DNA from: CAYRGQ01 sp964423925
GTDB taxonomy: Bacteria; Bacteroidota; Bacteroidia; Sphingobacteriales; Sphingobacteriaceae
Direction: 5' to 3'
DNA length: 23,448 nt
Assembly (NCBI GenBank): GCA_964423925.1
Contig: CAYRGQ010000047.1
Coordinates: forward strand, 1 to 23,448
Shown: positions 15,839 to 22,622 of the stretch, one piece after another
How the letters are laid out: each line of letters starts with the position of its first letter
Numbering within the stretch: the first letter of the stretch is position 1
Notes under the pieces: model-generated
Seen by the model: only the letters and a program-made list of their open reading frames with translations
What the model was told of the DNA's origin: nothing
The model's database searches: none
Position numbers and translations under genes: made by a program

Positions 15839-15854
15839 GCCAAGCAGCTTGCTA
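15839..15854 (+). repeat. Right imperfect direct repeat flanking the AT-rich operon
   Basis: GCCAAGCAGCTTGCTA matches the left copy at 14605-14619. It overlaps a small palindrome, CAAGC-A-GCTTG, and a TTGGCCAA palindrome, and lies 17 bases beyond the end of the AraC gene. A role as a weak AraC terminator is an alternative explanation. Confidence 0.35.
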
Positions 15855-15870
15855 ATTGTATGAGGGTAGT

Positions 15871-16773
15871 TTAAGCGCTAAATCGATTCATAAATTCCTT
15901 GGGCGTGCATTGGTTATACTGTTTGAACAGTTTGGTAAAATAGCTCACCGAGCTGAAGCCACATCGGTAGGCAACTGCCGAAACGTTGTTGTTGGGTTGC
16001 AGTAACAAATTGCGGGCTAAGGCCATGCGCTCATGTATGATGTACTCGCCGGGTGAGCGTTGGCAATAGGTTTCAAAAAATCGAAAAAGCGTACGCTTGC
16101 TGCAATTCCCGATGGACGTCAGCTGCTCCATCGTAATCGGTTCGGAAAGGTGTTCTTTGATGTATTTCTTGACCTTGAATAATTGGTCATTCATCTGTAG
16201 AAATGCTTGCTCGGCTTTCGTCGCTTTTTGTGCGTTGATGATACGGACCAAAAAGGACTTGAGTAATAAATCGTTCAGCGTATCCTGTTGCTCGGTCTTC
16301 TGCGTGAGTTGCAACAATTCGTTGAACGCCCTGACCATGTCTGAATTGTTGTTGAAGTGCAGCTGCTCAAAGTCAATTTGCCAATGGCCCTGCTCCAAGG
16401 GATATAAGGCGTCTAGGGTTTGTAATTGTGCGGCTAATTTTTGGCTGGATATCAAAATGGTAGCACATTGTACAGGCTTGTGCTCGTCTGCGTCCGGAAA
16501 ATCGGCATAGATCGTCTCGCCTTCGGGCAGGATTAGGGAAGTGCCCGGCTCGAATAATAGGCGTTCACCGGTATGGGTATGCACGATTTTATGACCGCGT
16601 ATCATCCCCGATATCGACAGTCCGTCGTACTGTATTTGCACGCGGGTAGAAGACTGAAAGGTTTCGAATATGTTGATTTCGAACGCCCCACAATCGATTC
16701 GTGTCCGGTGCTCAAAGCCGTGCCTCAGGTGCTTGGGAGTCTGTATGGATAGTAAATCTATATAGTGCTTCAT
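15871..16773 (-). CDS. AraC-family transcriptional regulator
   Basis: The 300-residue protein has an N-terminal cupin-like sensing region (about 20-170) with the stretch LLFEPGTSLILPEGETI (72-88). The C-terminal AraC/XylS DNA-binding domain (about 197-297) has two helix-turn-helix units: MEQLTSIGNCSKRTLFRFFE (215-234) and VSAVAYRCGFSSVSYFTKLF (264-283), the second being the classic AraC signature, followed by TPKEFMNRF. The N-terminal part resembles regulators annotated with an AraC_N domain. It is divergent from the GlcG/HbpS-like gene with a 133-bp spacer that carries repeated GTTGTC elements, so it most likely controls that gene and itself. The effector is unknown. Codon composition is like the main chromosome and not like the AT-rich operon beside it. 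Confidence 0.9.
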   Translation of the reverse strand: MKHYIDLLSIQTPKHLRHGFEHRTRIDCGAFEINIFETFQSSTRVQIQYDGLSISGMIRGHKIVHTHTGERLLFEPGTSLILPEGETIYADFPDADEHKPVQCATILISSQKLAAQLQTLDALYPLEQGHWQIDFEQLHFNNNSDMVRAFNELLQLTQKTEQQDTLNDLLLKSFLVRIINAQKATKAEQAFLQMNDQLFKVKKYIKEHLSEPITMEQLTSIGNCSKRTLFRFFETYCQRSPGEYIIHERMALARNLLLQPNNNVSAVAYRCGFSSVSYFTKLFKQYNQCTPKEFMNRFSA

Positions 16774-16808
16774 CGTATAGCTGCAAATTAAGGGTTTGTC
16801 GCCATGAT

Positions 16809-16864
16809 TCGGTTGTCACAACTGTTATATTTTTTGACAACATTCTTATAGCGTATCGGTTGTC
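16809..16864. promoter_or_regulatory. Repeated GTTGTC elements in the AraC / GlcG-like divergent spacer
   Basis: TCGGTTGTC occurs twice as an exact direct repeat (16809-16817 and 16856-16864, start to start 47 bases). An inverted copy, TGACAAC, lies between them (16835-16841) and pairs perfectly with GTTGTCA at 16812-16818. Direct-plus-inverted half-sites in a divergent spacer are typical of AraC-family control regions. Confidence 0.55.
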
Positions 16865-16906
16865 TTATACAGACTTTTACGAGTAAAACATTAAAAACAA
16901 TAAATT

Positions 16907-17308
16907 ATGAGCAACATCACGTTAGTGCAAGCGCAAAAGGCAATCGAAGCAGCGATCGCAAAGTCGACTGAATTAGGGGTAAAGATGAACATCGCCGTCG
17001 TGGACGCAGGCACCAATTTGGTCGCTTTCGCCAAAATGGACGATGCCTGGTTGGGTTCTATCGATATCGCGCAAAAGAAAGCCCGTACTGCCCGTTATTT
17101 CAATATGGACACGGGTGCTATTGGTCAATTGTCTCAGCCCGGTGGCGCCTTGTATAACATCGAGCATTCTAACAACGGCTTAATTACGTTCCCTGGCGGT
17201 GTAGTGATTCAAAACGCCGAAGGTGTCATTATTGGTGCTATTGGCGTCAGTGGCAGCACCGTGGAAGATGACCACGCAGTAGCGTCTGCAGGCGCGTCAG
17301 CGATTTAA
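16907..17308 (+). CDS. GlcG/HbpS-family (DUF336) protein
   Basis: The 133-residue soluble protein matches the GlcG/HbpS family across its length: MNIAVVDAGTNLVAFAKMDDAW (residues 26-47), IDIAQKKARTARYF, LYNIEHSNNGLITFPGGVVI and IIGAIGVSGSTVEDDHAVASAG. No signal peptide is present, unlike secreted heme-binding HbpS proteins, so it acts in the cytoplasm. Family members include heme-binding proteins and accessory proteins of glycolate or diol use; the ligand is not predictable from this sequence. It is alone on its strand, driven from the AraC divergent spacer and followed by a strong hairpin. Bases 17000-17035 recur almost exactly at 14576-14610. Confidence 0.85.
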   Translation: MSNITLVQAQKAIEAAIAKSTELGVKMNIAVVDAGTNLVAFAKMDDAWLGSIDIAQKKARTARYFNMDTGAIGQLSQPGGALYNIEHSNNGLITFPGGVVIQNAEGVIIGAIGVSGSTVEDDHAVASAGASAI

Positions 17309-17367
17309 GGACAGCACTTAGCGAGGGGGGCGACACGTATAATCAACGTGGGAAATCCCAAAAACAA

Positions 17368-17407
17368 AAAAGTTGGTTTTGAGCGGTATCGCTTTAAACC
17401 AACTTTT
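17368..17407. terminator. Bidirectional hairpin terminator between the GlcG-like gene and tRNA-Glu
   Basis: Twelve base pairs (AAAAGTTGGTTT at 17368-17379 with AAACCAACTTTT at 17396-17407) extend into an inner AGCG-GTAT-CGCT stem. The A-rich 5' side and T-rich 3' side let it act on both strands, ending the plus-strand GlcG-like transcript and the minus-strand tRNA transcript. Confidence 0.78.
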
Positions 17408-17416
17408 CGCTTTCAG

Positions 17417-17488
17417 TAGCCCGTAGGGGAATCGAACCCCTGTTTCCAGAATGAAAATCTGGCGTCCTAACCCCTAGACGAACGGGCC
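17417..17488 (-). tRNA. tRNA-Glu (anticodon TTC)
   Basis: The minus strand folds as a tRNA of 72 bases ending at the discriminator A. Acceptor stem GGCCCGT/ACGGGCT has one G-U pair at its tip. The D arm begins GTCTAGGGGTTAGGAC. The anticodon arm is CCAGA, loop TTTTCAT, TCTGG, with TTC at 17453-17455. The T arm is AGGGG-TTCGATT-CCCCT. CCA is not encoded (CTG follows). The sequence is of the usual Bacteroidota tRNA-Glu form. Confidence 0.96.
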
Positions 17489-17554
17489 ATCGGGTAATGG
17501 AGCGCAAATATAGCAGTATTTTGCGCCATTTTCAAAATCCGATTGCAATAGCCA

Positions 17555-18829
17555 CTAAATCAGGTCAAAACCGATGTCGCGACGGAAGTTCTTTCCTTCA
17601 AAATAGATACGTCCCGCGTCCGCGGTAGCTTGCTGCAGGGCCTCAAACAGCGTATCCTTCAACGCCGTGACGGCGATAACACGTCCGCCAGCCGTTTTCA
17701 CTACGCCATTTTCCTCGCGCGTGCCGGCGTGGAATACCAGTGATTCCTTGACGCTCTCGATGTTGTCAATTTGCATACCCGATACATAATCGCCCGGATA
17801 GCCACCCGAGACGAGCATGACGGTGGCGGCGGTCTTAGGCGACAGCGTAAACGAGCGGGCGGCTAGGGTGCCGGTAGCCACGCCCTGGAGCAAATCGAGC
17901 AGATCGCTCTCGATGCGGGGCAGTACGCTTTCCGTTTCGGGGTCGCCCATGCGCACGTTATATTCAATCACGTAGGGGTCGCCCGCTACGTTCATCAGTC
18001 CAATGAAGATAAAGCCCTTGTAAGGTATGCCGTCGCGCTTCAGCCCGTCGATGGTGGGGATGACGACGCGCTCTTCCACTTTATCCAAAAAGGCACTGTC
18101 GGCAAAAGGGACAGGGGATACCGATCCCATGCCGCCGGTGTTCAGGCCCGTGTCCTGCTCGCCGATGCGCTTATAATCCTTGGCGCTGGGCAGGATTTTG
18201 TAGGTGTCTCCGTCGGTCAGCACAAATACCGACAACTCGATGCCGCGGAGGAACTCCTCGACAACCACCACGCGGCTGGCGTCACCGAACTTGGCTTCGC
18301 TGATCATCGCCCGCAGTTCGGCTTTCGCTTGTTCTAGCGTTTCGCAAATCAATACGCCCTTACCAGCCGCCAGTCCGTCCGCTTTGAGCACGATCGGAAG
18401 CTGCTGCGTCTCGAGGTAAGCCAGGCCTTCTTCCAGGCTATGTTGGTCAAAGGAACGGGACGCGGCGGTAGGAATGCCGTGCCTGTCCATAAACTGCTTG
18501 GAGAAATCCTTGCTGCCTTCCAGTTGGGCGCCAGCCTGCTGTGGCCCAATGACCGGGATGTTCGCTAGGTCTGCCCGATTGAGGAAATAATCGTGAATGC
18601 CCTTGACAAGGGGCTCTTCGGGGCCTACCAATACCATATCGATACTGTTGGCCAGCACGAAATCTGCAATGCCCGCAAAATCCGTAACCGCGAGCGGTAC
18701 GTTGGTGCCATATTGGCTGGTGCCCGCGTTGCCGGGGGCAATGTAGAGTTGGGAAAGTTGGTTGCTCTGCGCGAGTTTCCAGGCAAAAGCGCTTTCGCGG
18801 CCGCCCGAGCCGATGATCAGTATATTCAT
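17555..18829 (-). CDS. purD: Phosphoribosylamine--glycine ligase (GAR synthetase)
   Basis: PurD joins glycine to 5-phosphoribosylamine with ATP in step two of de novo purine synthesis, in the cytoplasm. The chosen start gives 424 residues, the family's usual length, and the canonical N-terminus MNILIIGSGGRES; the frame stays open 41 codons further upstream but that part is unrelated. Visible features are the N-terminal nucleotide-fold GGRE loop, the ATP-grasp glycine-rich VLKADGLAAGKGVL, DYKRIGEQDTGLNTGGMG, the metal-binding EYNVRMGDPETE and a C-terminal FEGKNFRRDIG. The usual His of GGREHA is Ser here; I believe this variant occurs in other Bacteroidota. Transcription is from the minus strand; no other purine gene is next to it. 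A TATCTTTG box stands four bases upstream of the start codon. Confidence 0.96.
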   Translation of the reverse strand: MNILIIGSGGRESAFAWKLAQSNQLSQLYIAPGNAGTSQYGTNVPLAVTDFAGIADFVLANSIDMVLVGPEEPLVKGIHDYFLNRADLANIPVIGPQQAGAQLEGSKDFSKQFMDRHGIPTAASRSFDQHSLEEGLAYLETQQLPIVLKADGLAAGKGVLICETLEQAKAELRAMISEAKFGDASRVVVVEEFLRGIELSVFVLTDGDTYKILPSAKDYKRIGEQDTGLNTGGMGSVSPVPFADSAFLDKVEERVVIPTIDGLKRDGIPYKGFIFIGLMNVAGDPYVIEYNVRMGDPETESVLPRIESDLLDLLQGVATGTLAARSFTLSPKTAATVMLVSGGYPGDYVSGMQIDNIESVKESLVFHAGTREENGVVKTAGGRVIAVTALKDTLFEALQQATADAGRIYFEGKNFRRDIGFDLI

Positions 18830-18833
18830 AGCG

Positions 18834-18841
18834 CAAAGATA
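18834..18841 (-). promoter_or_regulatory. Possible Bacteroidota -7 box directly upstream of purD
   Basis: On the minus strand TATCTTTG matches the TAnnTTTG consensus exactly. It ends four bases before the purD ATG, which would make the message leaderless or nearly so. No good TTTG box is seen about 20 bases further upstream, so a chance match cannot be excluded. Confidence 0.3.
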
Positions 18842-18894
18842 TTTTTTTTGTCGTAGAAAGGAAGCCGGAATGTGAATACCGGCGGGGATGGCCA

Positions 18895-18924
18895 TTTTCT
18901 TCCTATAGTCAGTAGGTAACTTTG
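18895..18924 (+). promoter_or_regulatory. Candidate Bacteroidota promoter for the MG2/TonB-plug gene
   Basis: TAACTTTG (18917-18924) fits the -7 consensus TAnnTTTG and is preceded by TTTTC (18895-18899) at a 17-base spacing, close to the -33 TTTG position. It would give a leader of roughly 155 bases before the ATG at 19086. The two boxes fit only moderately. Confidence 0.38.
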
Positions 18925-19085
18925 TCCGTTCGGATGAATCGGCTTCTGCCAAATTGTTTTATATTTAAAGCCGGGTTTGGATGCAGCGCCGCTGATGGCC
19001 GTGATCCCGAACCGCACAAATTTTGGCAGGCCTGGCGCAGTGGCGCGCATGGCAGTCAGATAAACCTACTATAAAAGACACTCGC

Positions 19086-21824
19086 ATGATAAACCTAAGA
19101 ACATTGCTGGCAGTCGTTGTTTTCGCAATGGCGATACACGGCAAAGCAATCGCCCAAATAGTGTCTTTTGACGGCATGCTGGAGCAACTCGAGAACTATG
19201 CCCAAGAATATCCCCAGGAAAAAGTTTACCTGCATCTGGACAAACCCCATTACGCGGCGGGCGAGGATGTGTGGTTTAAAGCGTATGTCACCATTGGGCA
19301 GTTCAATCTGTTATCTGGGCTTAGTAAGATTCTGTACGTAGACTTAATCAATCCCCAGGAGCAAGTGACGAAATCGCTGCGTTTGCCCCTGCTGGGCGGC
19401 GTCACGGTTGGCGATTTCAGCCTCGCGGACACGCTTTCGGAAGGCAGCTACCGAATCCGCGCCTATACCAATTGGATGCGCAATTTCGAGGAGGAGCTTT
19501 TTTACCACCGCACGGTCCCCATCGGCAACGCCTTGGTCGATCAAGTGGCCGTACATACCGAATTACACATCGAAAATTCACCCGAACAGCACGTGGTAAG
19601 TGCCCGCATACAGCTGTCCGATTTGGCCGGAGTCCCTCTGCGCGATGCCGAGGTGAGTTACGAAGTGTTGCTCGCAGACCGAAGCATCAGCAAAGGCAAG
19701 ACCACCACCGACGGACAGGGCGGCCTGGAAATTGACTTTGTCAACAAGCAGCCCGAGCGACGTACCGCGGGGCATATCAATCTGCTGATCTCGCGTTTCG
19801 GCATGCCGTCCATTCGAAAGCAAGTGCCCATACAGCACACCGGTGCGGAGAATTCCATTCAGTTTTTTGCCGAGGGCGGACATTTGGTTGGCGGTGCCAT
19901 GGCCAAAGTCGCGTTCAAGGCATTACGTCCTAATGGACGAAGCATAGCAGCACACGGGATCATCCGCAATGCCGCGGGCGAAGAGGTTGCAGCTTTCGAA
20001 ACTATGCATGCCGGCATGGGCCACGTACTCTTCCACGCCGTAGCGGGCGAGCAATACACCGCTGATGTTACCTTTGCCGACGGCAGTACGAAGGAGGTCT
20101 CGCTGCCTACGGTGGAGGCTTCCGGTTATGCGTTGACCGTCAATAACGAAAATGAGCAGACGATCTACGCGCAGTTGTTTGCGACCGAAGACCTTGTGCA
20201 AGGCCAGACGGTTAATATGTTGCTGCAACGCAACGGTGCCGTTCTCTATGGGTCAAAATCCCGAATAGACAAGGGGCAGTTGCTATTTTCGATCCCGAGG
20301 GAGCACCTACCCACCGGTGTTGCACAACTTACCTTTTTTACCGATGACATGGTGCCGATTTTGGAGCGAAGTCTGTTCCATATCAACCCGTCCGACCTAT
20401 TGCCGTTAACGATCGCGCCCGACCGGGAAATATACGGTGCACGCGAACCGGTGTCCTTATCGCTGGAATCTGGCTTGGCGGCAGACACCATGCGGGTAGC
20501 CGTGCTGTCAGCATCCGTTGTAAACGAGGCGTACCTGTCGGATAGTATCTCTGCGGGAGGTGGCATCCTCGCGGAACTGCTGCTTCGATCGGAACTCAAA
20601 GGGTATATCGAGGATCCGGGCTACTATTTTGAAGGGGACTTGTCCGAGGGGATGGCTCCGCTCCAACGACGGGCGCTGGATAATCTGATGCTCACGCAGG
20701 GCTGGAGCCGTATTGACTGGCAAGCGTTGGTCGCTGGCCAATTGCCGGAGTTGCAGTATAAGCCCGAGGAGGAGCTACGTGTCAGTGGCCTCGTTACGCG
20801 TGCCGGGCGGAAGGTGCCTGTTCCGAATGCCACGGTTACCCTGCTTTCGACTGCTGCGGGCTCGGTAGGTATCCTTGACACCATCACCGGTCCGGACGGT
20901 CGTTTCAGTTTCGATCGGCTGTTGTTCTTGGACAGCACTAACTTCGTTGTCCAGGCCCGCGATGAGCGGGGGAGGAAGCATTTGGATATCATCCTGGACG
21001 AGGTGCCGAGGCAGTCCGTAACAACTAACGTCAACGCGCCCGAGGTTGAGGTGAACGTGAGCAGCTCCATGAGCGACTACCTGATGCGCTCGAAATCCCA
21101 ATACGATGAACTCGTGCAACATGGTCTACGGGAGCGGGCGGTTTTGATCGAAGCTGTCGAAATCAGGGCCGATCCCGCGGCCGAACGGCGGGAGCGACTA
21201 AAGCATTCGAGCAACCTCAATGGGCCGGGGCAGGCCGACCAAGTGATTATGGCCGAAGATCTAATGAGCTGTTCGGACTTGTCCGTATGTTTGCAAGGCC
21301 GGCTGGTCGGCGTAATCTTCCGGAATGGGGTGCCGTATTCGACACGGTCGCCGGAAACGCCGATGACCGTGATTATGGATGGCATGGAAATGAGCGAGGG
21401 GGATTTGCAGATGATTAGCCCCTTCGATGTGGAAGCAATCGAAGTGCTGCGGGGCATCGGCACGACGTCCGTGTACGGGTCTCGGGGCGGGGGCGGTGTC
21501 ATTATCGTCACGACCAAGCGGGGTTCCACCGGACTGAGGCAAAATGCCTATACGCCAGGTGTGGTCACCCATAGCCCGCAGGGCTATTACCAAGTGCGGG
21601 AATTTTACTCGCCTGATTATGCCGTGGCGGACTCGTTGGCCGATGTGCGCGACCTGCGGACAACCATCCACTGGGAACCGCACATCGTGACGGACAACGA
21701 CGGAAAAGCTGAGATTACCTTCTATACGGCTGACGAGCCGGGTGTCTATCGGGTCGTGCTAGAAGGACTGGATGTCTATGGCCGTCTGGGGCGGACCATA
21801 ACCACGATAAGAATTGAAGAATAA
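19086..21824 (+). CDS. Exported MG2 / carboxypeptidase-regulatory / TonB-plug multidomain protein without a beta-barrel
   Basis: The start at 19086 gives 912 residues with a signal peptide (MINLRTLLAVVVFAMAIHGKAIAQ); the frame opens 21 codons earlier but that would bury the signal. A macroglobulin MG2-like region follows, with the hallmark EKVYLHLDKPHYAAGEDVWFKAY (45-67), and more Ig-like repeats to about 550. A CarboxypepD_reg-like domain spans about 561-640 (VSGLVTRAGRKVPVPNATVTLL, GPDGRFSFDRL). A TonB-receptor plug-like domain spans about 713-815 (CLQGRLVGVIFRNG, PMTVIMDGMEM, FDVEAIEVLRGIGTTSVYGSRGGGGVIIVTTKRG). A final Ig-like strand set (about 855-912, DNDGKAEITFYTADEPGVYRVVLEG) replaces the 22-strand barrel of a true receptor. 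The family is widespread in Bacteroidota and of unknown function; an envelope role is likely. The isomerase gene starts five bases after the stop. Confidence 0.85.
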   Translation: MINLRTLLAVVVFAMAIHGKAIAQIVSFDGMLEQLENYAQEYPQEKVYLHLDKPHYAAGEDVWFKAYVTIGQFNLLSGLSKILYVDLINPQEQVTKSLRLPLLGGVTVGDFSLADTLSEGSYRIRAYTNWMRNFEEELFYHRTVPIGNALVDQVAVHTELHIENSPEQHVVSARIQLSDLAGVPLRDAEVSYEVLLADRSISKGKTTTDGQGGLEIDFVNKQPERRTAGHINLLISRFGMPSIRKQVPIQHTGAENSIQFFAEGGHLVGGAMAKVAFKALRPNGRSIAAHGIIRNAAGEEVAAFETMHAGMGHVLFHAVAGEQYTADVTFADGSTKEVSLPTVEASGYALTVNNENEQTIYAQLFATEDLVQGQTVNMLLQRNGAVLYGSKSRIDKGQLLFSIPREHLPTGVAQLTFFTDDMVPILERSLFHINPSDLLPLTIAPDREIYGAREPVSLSLESGLAADTMRVAVLSASVVNEAYLSDSISAGGGILAELLLRSELKGYIEDPGYYFEGDLSEGMAPLQRRALDNLMLTQGWSRIDWQALVAGQLPELQYKPEEELRVSGLVTRAGRKVPVPNATVTLLSTAAGSVGILDTITGPDGRFSFDRLLFLDSTNFVVQARDERGRKHLDIILDEVPRQSVTTNVNAPEVEVNVSSSMSDYLMRSKSQYDELVQHGLRERAVLIEAVEIRADPAAERRERLKHSSNLNGPGQADQVIMAEDLMSCSDLSVCLQGRLVGVIFRNGVPYSTRSPETPMTVIMDGMEMSEGDLQMISPFDVEAIEVLRGIGTTSVYGSRGGGGVIIVTTKRGSTGLRQNAYTPGVVTHSPQGYYQVREFYSPDYAVADSLADVRDLRTTIHWEPHIVTDNDGKAEITFYTADEPGVYRVVLEGLDVYGRLGRTITTIRIEE

Positions 21825-21829
21825 CTGCA

Positions 21830-22600
21830 ATGGAATACACACATATTAGAGTCAACGTCGAAAATCGCGTCACGCACCTTCAACTCGATCGAGGGAGGTC
21901 CAACGCGTTCCATGCCGATATGCTCGAAGAGATGAAAGCTGCGGTTCAAGCCGCCGAGGCGGACCCGGGCGTAGAAGGCCTGGTGCTGCATGGCAAGGAA
22001 GGGTTTTTCAGTGCGGGATTGGATCTTATCACCCTATATGACTATAATGAGGCTGAAATCCGCGCGTTCTGGGAGCTTTTCATGGCGTTCGTCGAATCCT
22101 TGGTGGCGTTTCGCAAACCGGCAGTAGCCGCTATCAGCGGGCATGCCCCGGCGGGCGGTTGCGTATTGGCCTTGTGCTGCGATGCGCGCGTCATGGCAGA
22201 AGGGGACTACATCATTGGGCTCAACGAAGTACCCGTGGGTATTGTGGTGCCGGACAGCATCTTCGCGTTATACAGCTTTTGGCTAGGGCAGGGTACGGCT
22301 TACCGCTATTTACTGCAAGGGAAACTGCTTAGCCCACGGGAGGCCTTGGCGTCCGGTCTGGTCGACGAAGTGGTTGCCGCGCAGCGTATCCGTACGGTGG
22401 CCGAGCGTCACCTGGGCTTATATACCCAATTTGAGCGCAACACGTGGTGGCAGAGCAAGGCCAATCTGCGTAGGGAATTGGTGCAACGCATGGCAGCCAA
22501 CCGCGAGGAAAGCATCGCCCTGGTGTTGAAACAGTGGTGGACTCCATCGACGCGATCCATACTGAAAACGATTATCGAAAACTTGACCCAGAAGAAGTGA
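21830..22600 (+). CDS. Enoyl-CoA hydratase/isomerase family, probably Delta3,Delta2-enoyl-CoA isomerase
   Basis: The 256-residue protein has the crotonase fold: FFSAGLDL (59-66, CoA and oxyanion region), SGHAPAGGCVLALCCDARVMA (103-123) and IIGLNEVPVGIVVP (128-141). Of the two catalytic Glu residues of true hydratases, the one after GGC (Glu144 of rat hydratase) is Val112 here, while the second (Glu164) is kept as Glu133. One catalytic Glu at that position, and the GLNE..VGI..P block, are features of mitochondrial Delta3,Delta2-enoyl-CoA isomerase (ECI1). I therefore prefer an isomerase that moves the cis-3 double bond to trans-2 during oxidation of unsaturated fatty acids. The dienoyl-CoA reductase-like SDR 22 bp downstream supports this. 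It starts five bases after the MG2/TonB-plug gene, with no clear Shine-Dalgarno. Confidence 0.82.
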   Translation: MEYTHIRVNVENRVTHLQLDRGRSNAFHADMLEEMKAAVQAAEADPGVEGLVLHGKEGFFSAGLDLITLYDYNEAEIRAFWELFMAFVESLVAFRKPAVAAISGHAPAGGCVLALCCDARVMAEGDYIIGLNEVPVGIVVPDSIFALYSFWLGQGTAYRYLLQGKLLSPREALASGLVDEVVAAQRIRTVAERHLGLYTQFERNTWWQSKANLRRELVQRMAANREESIALVLKQWWTPSTRSILKTIIENLTQKK

Positions 22601-22622
22601 CGGGTCGCTATTAACGCAGCAC

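Noticed and set aside
14605..15854. Integron cassette attC sites at the edges of the AT-rich block
   Set aside because: The edges lack the RYYYAAC and GTTRRRY core sites, and no integron integrase is seen, so I describe them only as imperfect direct repeats.
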